The translations under genes were made by a program, and so were the position numbers. The notes beneath the pieces were generated by a model. That model was not told the DNA's origin. It saw only the letters and a list, made by a program, of their open reading frames with translations, and did not search any database. DNA of 64,000 nucleotides from Clostridia bacterium (GTDB lineage: Bacteria; Bacillota; Clostridia; Christensenellales; Aristaeellaceae), in contig JAFSKN010000017.1 of assembly GCA_017448975.1 (NCBI GenBank), positions 55,270-119,269 of the forward strand, written 5' to 3'. Positions 60,056 through 64,000 of the stretch are shown piece by piece (within the stretch, counting starts at the first letter, position 1; every line of letters starts with the position of its first letter).

Positions 60056-60085
60056 TTTACAGAAGGGCGCGGAACGTGGTATACT
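60056..60085 (+). promoter_or_regulatory. Promoter of ybaB-recR
   Basis: TTTACA (60056-60061), an 18-bp spacer and TATACT (60080-60085). Confidence 0.65.
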
Positions 60086-60134
60086 GTAAGGGAAGTCAAA
60101 TTTCTTGCGAAAGCGTTTAAGGAGGATTCAACCA

Positions 60135-60476
60135 ATGGCACGGAATCAGTTTGCCGGTTTCGGCGGCGGCCCCAATATTCAGCAGCTCATGCGCCAGGCC
60201 CAGAAGATGCAGGAGCAGATGCAGAAGGCCCAGGAAGAGCTGGACGAAAAAGTTTATGAAGCCAGCGCGGGCGGCGGCATGGTCACCTGCAAGGTGTCCG
60301 GCAAGCGGGAGCTGCTGGAGCTGACCATCAAGCCCGAAGCGGTGGACCCTGACGACGTGGAAATGCTGCAGGATATGATCTTAGCGGCGGTGAACGAAGC
60401 CCTGCGGGAAGGCGAAAAGACGCGGGAAGAAACCATGAGCAAGATGGCGCCTGCCGGAATGGGCGGGATGTTCTAA
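60135..60476 (+). CDS. YbaB/EbfC nucleoid-associated protein
   Basis: This is a 113-residue DNA-binding dimer of the YbaB/EbfC family. IQQLMRQAQKMQEQMQKAQE, GGGMVTCKVSGKRELLELTI and the C-terminal KMAPAGMGGMF are typical. A perfect AAGGAGG precedes the ATG at 60135. It lies directly upstream of recR, as in most bacteria; dnaX is not next to it here. Confidence 0.96.
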   Translation: MARNQFAGFGGGPNIQQLMRQAQKMQEQMQKAQEELDEKVYEASAGGGMVTCKVSGKRELLELTIKPEAVDPDDVEMLQDMILAAVNEALREGEKTREETMSKMAPAGMGGMF

Positions 60477-60477
60477 C

Positions 60478-61077
60478 ATGCCGGAAGGAAGCGATCCCAT
60501 CGCCCGGATGGCGCTGCAATTGGCGCGGCTGCCGGGCATCGGGCAAAAAAGCGCCCAGCGGCTGGCCTACCACATCGCGGGCCTGCCCCTGGATCAGGTA
60601 AAGGATTTGGCCGCCGCCCTGTGGCAGGGGCGGAAGGCCCTTCGTTTCTGCGCCCGCTGCGGCAACTACACCCAGGAGGAATTCTGCGCTATTTGCGCCA
60701 ATGAGGACCGGCACAACGGCCAGATCTGCGTGGTGCGGGACGCCCGGGACGTGGCGGCCATGGAGCGCATGCGGGATTTCAGGGGCCTGTACCACGTATT
60801 GGGCGGCACCCTGTCCCCCATGAACGGCGTGGGGCCGGAGGACATCCGCATCAAGGAGCTTTTGGAGCGCCTGTCCACCGAGGACGTACAGGAAGTGATC
60901 TTAGCCACCAACCCGGACATCGAGGGCGAGGCCACGGCGGCCTACATCGCCCGGGTCATCAAGCCCCTGGGCGTGAAGGTCAGCCGCATTTCCTACGGCG
61001 TGCCCGTGGGCAGCGATTTGGAATACGCCGATGAAGTCACCCTGGCGAAAGCCATGGAGGGACGGAGGGAGCTTTAG
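60478..61077 (+). CDS. recR: Recombination mediator RecR
   Basis: This is a 199-residue RecR for RecA loading in the RecFOR pathway. It has an HhH motif (LARLPGIGQKSAQRLAYHIA), a four-cysteine zinc site (CARCGNYTQEEFCAICAN) and a Toprim domain (ICVVRDARDVAAMER, ATNPDIEGEATA). It follows ybaB by one base. The protein has normal length. Confidence 0.98.
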   Translation: MPEGSDPIARMALQLARLPGIGQKSAQRLAYHIAGLPLDQVKDLAAALWQGRKALRFCARCGNYTQEEFCAICANEDRHNGQICVVRDARDVAAMERMRDFRGLYHVLGGTLSPMNGVGPEDIRIKELLERLSTEDVQEVILATNPDIEGEATAAYIARVIKPLGVKVSRISYGVPVGSDLEYADEVTLAKAMEGRREL

Positions 61078-61096
61078 ACTGTTTCATTTGGAAACG

Positions 61097-61235
61097 AAGA
61101 GTTAAAAAAGTTGAGCGTGAAGAGTTGAGCGTTGAGATTTTTATATAGATGTGAAATGGGCATCAAAACATCGTATTCAGACAAATTTCATCTCAACTCC
61201 CAACTCTAAGCTCTCAATCCAACGCTCTTTCTCGA
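61097..61235. repeat. Long inverted-repeat element with GTTGAGA arms (copy 3)
   Basis: The left part contains GAAGAGTTGAGCGTTGAGAT (61119-61138) after a partial copy; the right part has CATCTCAACTCCCAACTCT (61189-61207) and further CTC units. It lies between recR and the thymidine kinase gene. Confidence 0.75.
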
Positions 61236-61261
61236 AGAACAGCTTACAGAGGAACGAATCA

Positions 61262-61852
61262 ATGCTTCACTTTTACCATGGCGTGATGGGTTCCAGCAAA
61301 ACGGCCCAGCTGCTGATGCAGCGGTACAATTACCAGCAGTTGGGGCTGAAGGTGGCGCTGGTGAAGCCCGCCATCGACACACGGGCGGGCGTGAATATCG
61401 TTTATTCCCGCGTCGGCCTCCAGGCCGACGCGGATATCGTGCTGGAGCCGGGCCACAGCATCCGGGAACAGCTCAACTGGCTGGCCGTGCAGCACGCCCA
61501 TTCGGACTTTCAGTATATGTTCGTGGACGAGGCCCAGTTTTTGACCGAAGCCCAGGTTCAGGAAATGGCCGATATGTCCGACGATCTGGAAATCTTCTGC
61601 TATGGCCTGAAAACCGATTTTATGGGCCAGTTTTTCCCCGGCTCGGCGGCGCTGCTGCGGCTTTCGGAGGACATTCAGGAGGTGTCCGGCTCCCTGTGCT
61701 GGTGCGGCAAAAAGGCCACTATGAACACCCGGGTGGACGGCAAGGGCCGGGTGCTCAAGCAGGGCGCCCAGGTGATGATCGATAATCAGGAAGAAATCCG
61801 GTATATCGGCCTGTGCTATCAGCACTGGCGGGAAGGAAAATCGCATGGCTGA
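61262..61852 (+). CDS. tdk: Thymidine kinase
   Basis: This is a 196-residue type II thymidine kinase for deoxynucleoside salvage. GVMGSSKTAQLLM is the P-loop, FVDEAQFL the Walker B and lid region, YGLKTDFMGQFFPGSAAL the substrate loop, and CWCGKKATMNTR the zinc site. The ATG at 61262 follows AGAGGAACG. A longer frame upstream runs into the repeat and is not used. It overlaps rmuC by 8 bp. Confidence 0.95.
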   Translation: MLHFYHGVMGSSKTAQLLMQRYNYQQLGLKVALVKPAIDTRAGVNIVYSRVGLQADADIVLEPGHSIREQLNWLAVQHAHSDFQYMFVDEAQFLTEAQVQEMADMSDDLEIFCYGLKTDFMGQFFPGSAALLRLSEDIQEVSGSLCWCGKKATMNTRVDGKGRVLKQGAQVMIDNQEEIRYIGLCYQHWREGKSHG

Positions 61853-63248
61853 CATGGTTGGATGGTTTCAACAGAATGCGGGGCTTGCCTCCGCTTTTTC
61901 TGTGATGGTTTCTTTGGTGCTGCTGATCCTGGTTTTATTGGTGTTCACCCGCCAGCTCGGCGCGGATCGCAAGGCGCGGCGGCGCAGCGACGCCATGAAC
62001 CGGCGTTTGGAGGAATTTGGCCGCACAACCCTTCGGCGGGACGAATTTTCCAGCCTTTCGGAAATGCAGTCCGCAAGGCTCCTGCAGGCCATGGAGGAAC
62101 GCAGCCGGGACGAAGCCATGCGCCTAAACGATCTTTCCGCCCGGCTGGACGCTTTCGGAGACAGCCAGGACGCGCGGCTGCACCGGGTCACCGCCGTGCT
62201 GGATGAAAAGCTGAACCAGAACGAAATGCGCATTGAAAAAATGCGGGACACCCTGAACCAGTCCGTCACCCGCATGCAGGAGGAAAACGGCAAAAAGCTG
62301 GAAGAAATGCGCCAGACGGTGGACGAAAAGCTCCACGCCACCCTGGACAAGCGCTTGGGCGAAAGCTTCTCCCTGGTCAGCCAGCGGCTGGAACAGGTGT
62401 ACAAGGGCCTTGGCGAAATGCAGAACTTAGCCAGCGGCGTGGGCGATTTGAAAAAGGTGCTCACCAACGTGAAAACCCGGGGCGTATGGGGCGAAATGCA
62501 ATTGGGCACCCTGCTTTCCCAGGTGCTCACTCCCGGCCAGTACGATGAAAACGTGGCGGTGGCTCCCCATTCCAGCCAGCGGGTGGAGTTCGCCGTAAAG
62601 CTGCCGGGGCGGGAGGAAGGCACTGCCATCTATCTGCCCATCGATTCCAAGTTCCCCATCGAGGATTACGAACGGCTGCTGAATGCCTACGAAATGGGCG
62701 ATCAGGCCATGATCGCCGCCGCGTCCGCCGCGCTGCAAAACGCTCTGCGGGTAGAGGCCAAACGCATCGCGGGCAAGTATATCGTGCCGCCCTACACCAC
62801 GGATTTCGCCGTCATGTTCCTGCCCATTGAAGGGCTGTACGCCGAAGCCCTGCGGGTACGGGGCCTGACGGAAGAATTGCAGGAAAAACACCGCATCGTG
62901 GTGGCAGGGCCCACCACCCTGAACGCCCTGCTCACCAGCCTGCAGGTGGGCTTCCGCACCTTAGCCATTGAAAAGCGCTCCGGCGAGGTTTGGCAATTGC
63001 TCAGCGCCGTCAAGACCGAGTTCGGCAAGTTCGCCGGGCTTCTGGAGGCTACGGAAAAGAAGCTGCACGCCGCCACGGAGTCCATCGAAAACGCCAGCCG
63101 CAAAACCCGCACCATTGAACGCAAGCTGCGCCGGGTGGAGGCGCTGGACGAGGGCAAGGCCGCGCGGCTGCTCAGCGGCGAAACGGCGTCCAAGCCCCTG
63201 CAGATGGCCTTCTGGGACGAGGATTTGACCTCCGACGACGACAATTAA
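61845..63248 (+). CDS. rmuC: DNA recombination protein RmuC
   Basis: This is a 467-residue RmuC. It has an N-terminal membrane helix (about residues 15-35), a coiled coil (about 45-180) and a nuclease-like domain (TRGVWGEMQLGTLLSQVL, AIYLPIDSKFPIEDYERLL, DFAVMFLPIEGLYAEAL). It is thought to limit sequence inversions at repeats. It is coupled to tdk. Confidence 0.95.
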   Translation: MADMVGWFQQNAGLASAFSVMVSLVLLILVLLVFTRQLGADRKARRRSDAMNRRLEEFGRTTLRRDEFSSLSEMQSARLLQAMEERSRDEAMRLNDLSARLDAFGDSQDARLHRVTAVLDEKLNQNEMRIEKMRDTLNQSVTRMQEENGKKLEEMRQTVDEKLHATLDKRLGESFSLVSQRLEQVYKGLGEMQNLASGVGDLKKVLTNVKTRGVWGEMQLGTLLSQVLTPGQYDENVAVAPHSSQRVEFAVKLPGREEGTAIYLPIDSKFPIEDYERLLNAYEMGDQAMIAAASAALQNALRVEAKRIAGKYIVPPYTTDFAVMFLPIEGLYAEALRVRGLTEELQEKHRIVVAGPTTLNALLTSLQVGFRTLAIEKRSGEVWQLLSAVKTEFGKFAGLLEATEKKLHAATESIENASRKTRTIERKLRRVEALDEGKAARLLSGETASKPLQMAFWDEDLTSDDDN

Positions 63249-63378
63249 ACGGAAAAAACGCGGCATTCAAGCATTTTTTTGAGACAGAAAACGGAAAACG
63301 TGCCATAATAGCACCGTGGGGCGGAACAGCATAAGCGCCCGACGAAAAAGACTGTAATCACTGAAAGGAGTGTTTCGT

Positions 63379-63789
63379 ATGGATCAGTTGGGCAATGAAC
63401 TGAAAAAGGTACTCAAGGCCGGGATGGGCGCGGTGGCAACGGGCCTGGAAATGGGCCAGGACGCCATCGAACAGCTGGCGAAGAAGGGCGAACCGCTCTA
63501 TAATCAAGCCAAAAACGCCGTGAGCGACGCCGCCGGGAAGGTGAAGCAGACCATCGATTCTCTGAACGCCCAGCCAAAGGCCCAGGAAATCATCGATGCC
63601 CTGCGGGGCATGGGCAAGGAAGCCTGGGATCAGGTGCGCGAAGCCCTGGACGAATTTGAGGCCCAGGCCGCGGAAGCGGAACAGGCCGCCAAGGACGCCG
63701 CAGAGGCGGCGGAGGAAATCCTGCGCAACGCTGAGGAACCGGAACAGCCCGCCCCCAAGGACGACGATCCCCAGCAGCCTGAGGAATAA
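63379..63789 (+). CDS. Small acidic amphipathic helical protein of unknown function
   Basis: This is a 136-residue protein with almost no aromatic residues and long amphipathic helices (AKNAVSDAAGKVKQTIDSL; ALDEFEAQAAEAEQAAKDAA), ending in an acidic Pro/Glu tail. Similar proteins are described as YtxH-like or apolipoprotein-like, but I would not assign a family. The ATG at 63379 follows AAAGGAG; a GTG at 63370 overlaps that site. Confidence 0.75.
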   Translation: MDQLGNELKKVLKAGMGAVATGLEMGQDAIEQLAKKGEPLYNQAKNAVSDAAGKVKQTIDSLNAQPKAQEIIDALRGMGKEAWDQVREALDEFEAQAAEAEQAAKDAAEAAEEILRNAEEPEQPAPKDDDPQQPEE

Positions 63790-63804
63790 CATTATTTCTA
63801 CGAA

Positions 63805-63837
63805 AAAGCCCGGCGGAAAAGCTCCGCCGGGTCTTTT
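63805..63837. terminator. Bidirectional terminator
   Basis: A 9-bp CCCGGCGGA/TCCGCCGGG stem has TCTTTTT on the plus strand and CTTTTTCG on the minus strand, ending both convergent genes. Confidence 0.9.
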
Positions 63838-63851
63838 TGCATAGAAATCTA

Positions 63852-64000
63852 TCAGTATTCAAACTCTCCCTCGAACACGTGGGTGGCTTCGCCGGTGAGG
63901 GTGATTTTTTCCTCCGTGCAGCGCACGGTCAGGTCTCCCCCGGCCAGCTTCACCACGATGTCCTTGTCCGCCGGGCACACGCCGGTTTTCACCGCGGCGG
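63852..64000 (-). CDS. dapF: Diaminopimelate epimerase, 3' part only
   Basis: These are the last 48 residues of DapF, which makes meso-diaminopimelate for cell wall and lysine synthesis. The visible part has CPADKDIVVKLAGGDLTVR and ends LTGEATHVFEGEFEY, the family's closing pattern. The rest lies beyond the window. The call rests on a short segment. Confidence 0.8.
   Translation of the reverse strand, partial: AAVKTGVCPADKDIVVKLAGGDLTVRCTEEKITLTGEATHVFEGEFEY

Noticed and set aside
1-64000. CRISPR array, rRNA genes or complete insertion sequences
   Set aside because: No regularly spaced direct repeats with unique spacers, no rRNA-like stretch and no transposase gene were seen.

Overview
The window reads as chromosomal DNA from a Gram-positive, endospore-forming member of the Clostridia living on host glycans. 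The evidence is an Asp23/AmaP/DUF2273 envelope cluster next to nusB, a YlmC/YmxH sporulation-type PRC-barrel protein, NrdR, a CtsR-type operator in front of clpB, strong AAGGAGG ribosome binding sites, and a GC-rich backbone. A lineage such as Christensenellales is possible, but that is a guess from protein style and not something the sequence proves.

Layout: (1) 1-8871 is the downstream end of an exopolysaccharide locus, lower in GC than the rest. It holds a truncated priming sugar transferase, four glycosyltransferases, an EpsG/Wzy-like polymerase, a Wzx-like flippase and the rhamnose genes rfbD and rfbC. (2) 8872-9596 is a decayed intergenic stretch. (3) 9597-20072 is a housekeeping run: asp23-like, amaP, DUF2273, nusB, an M22/TsaD-like protein, folD, xseA, xseB, a polyprenyl synthase, a YuiD-like PAP2 protein, a small membrane protein, a cysteine desulfurase and thiI. 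(4) 20126-29593 runs mainly on the minus strand: a fucosidase/hydrolase/symporter operon, ackA, nrdR, ylmC and clpB, with one divergent orphan membrane protein. (5) 29797-38484 is an integrative element in the 3' end of a tRNA-Arg(ACG) gene, bounded by a 48-bp direct repeat. (6) 39050-46022 is a sialic-acid uptake and catabolism cluster with a divergent GntR regulator. (7) 46170-59954 carries a CBM9-like protein, a 5'-truncated diguanylate cyclase, a branching enzyme, GH2, GH20 and GH38 enzymes, and a YjjI/YjjW glycyl-radical enzyme pair. (8) 60135-64000 is housekeeping again: ybaB, recR, tdk, rmuC, a small acidic helical protein and the end of dapF.

The carbohydrate genes fit together as a host-glycan foraging set. 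Fucosidase (GH29), beta-hexosaminidase (GH20), alpha-mannosidase (GH38) and GH2 enzymes would trim mucin or N-glycan fragments. The ABC importer, NanA and an AGE-type epimerase would take sialic acid to GlcNAc, and acetate kinase gives the fermentation end product.

The most unusual content is the 8.6-kb element. It encodes an integrase, a CI-like repressor, a replication-type protein whose gene carries iteron-like repeats, and a recombination set (PD-(D/E)XK exonuclease, SSB, ERCC4 nuclease, PC4/YdbC-like protein). A second XRE repressor faces a five-gene operon of small unknown proteins across evenly spaced operator-like repeats. No capsid, terminase or conjugation gene is visible, so it looks like a phage satellite or a stripped prophage. 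Two families of intergenic structured repeats, three copies each, are also present. One of them shows compensatory base changes in its stems.
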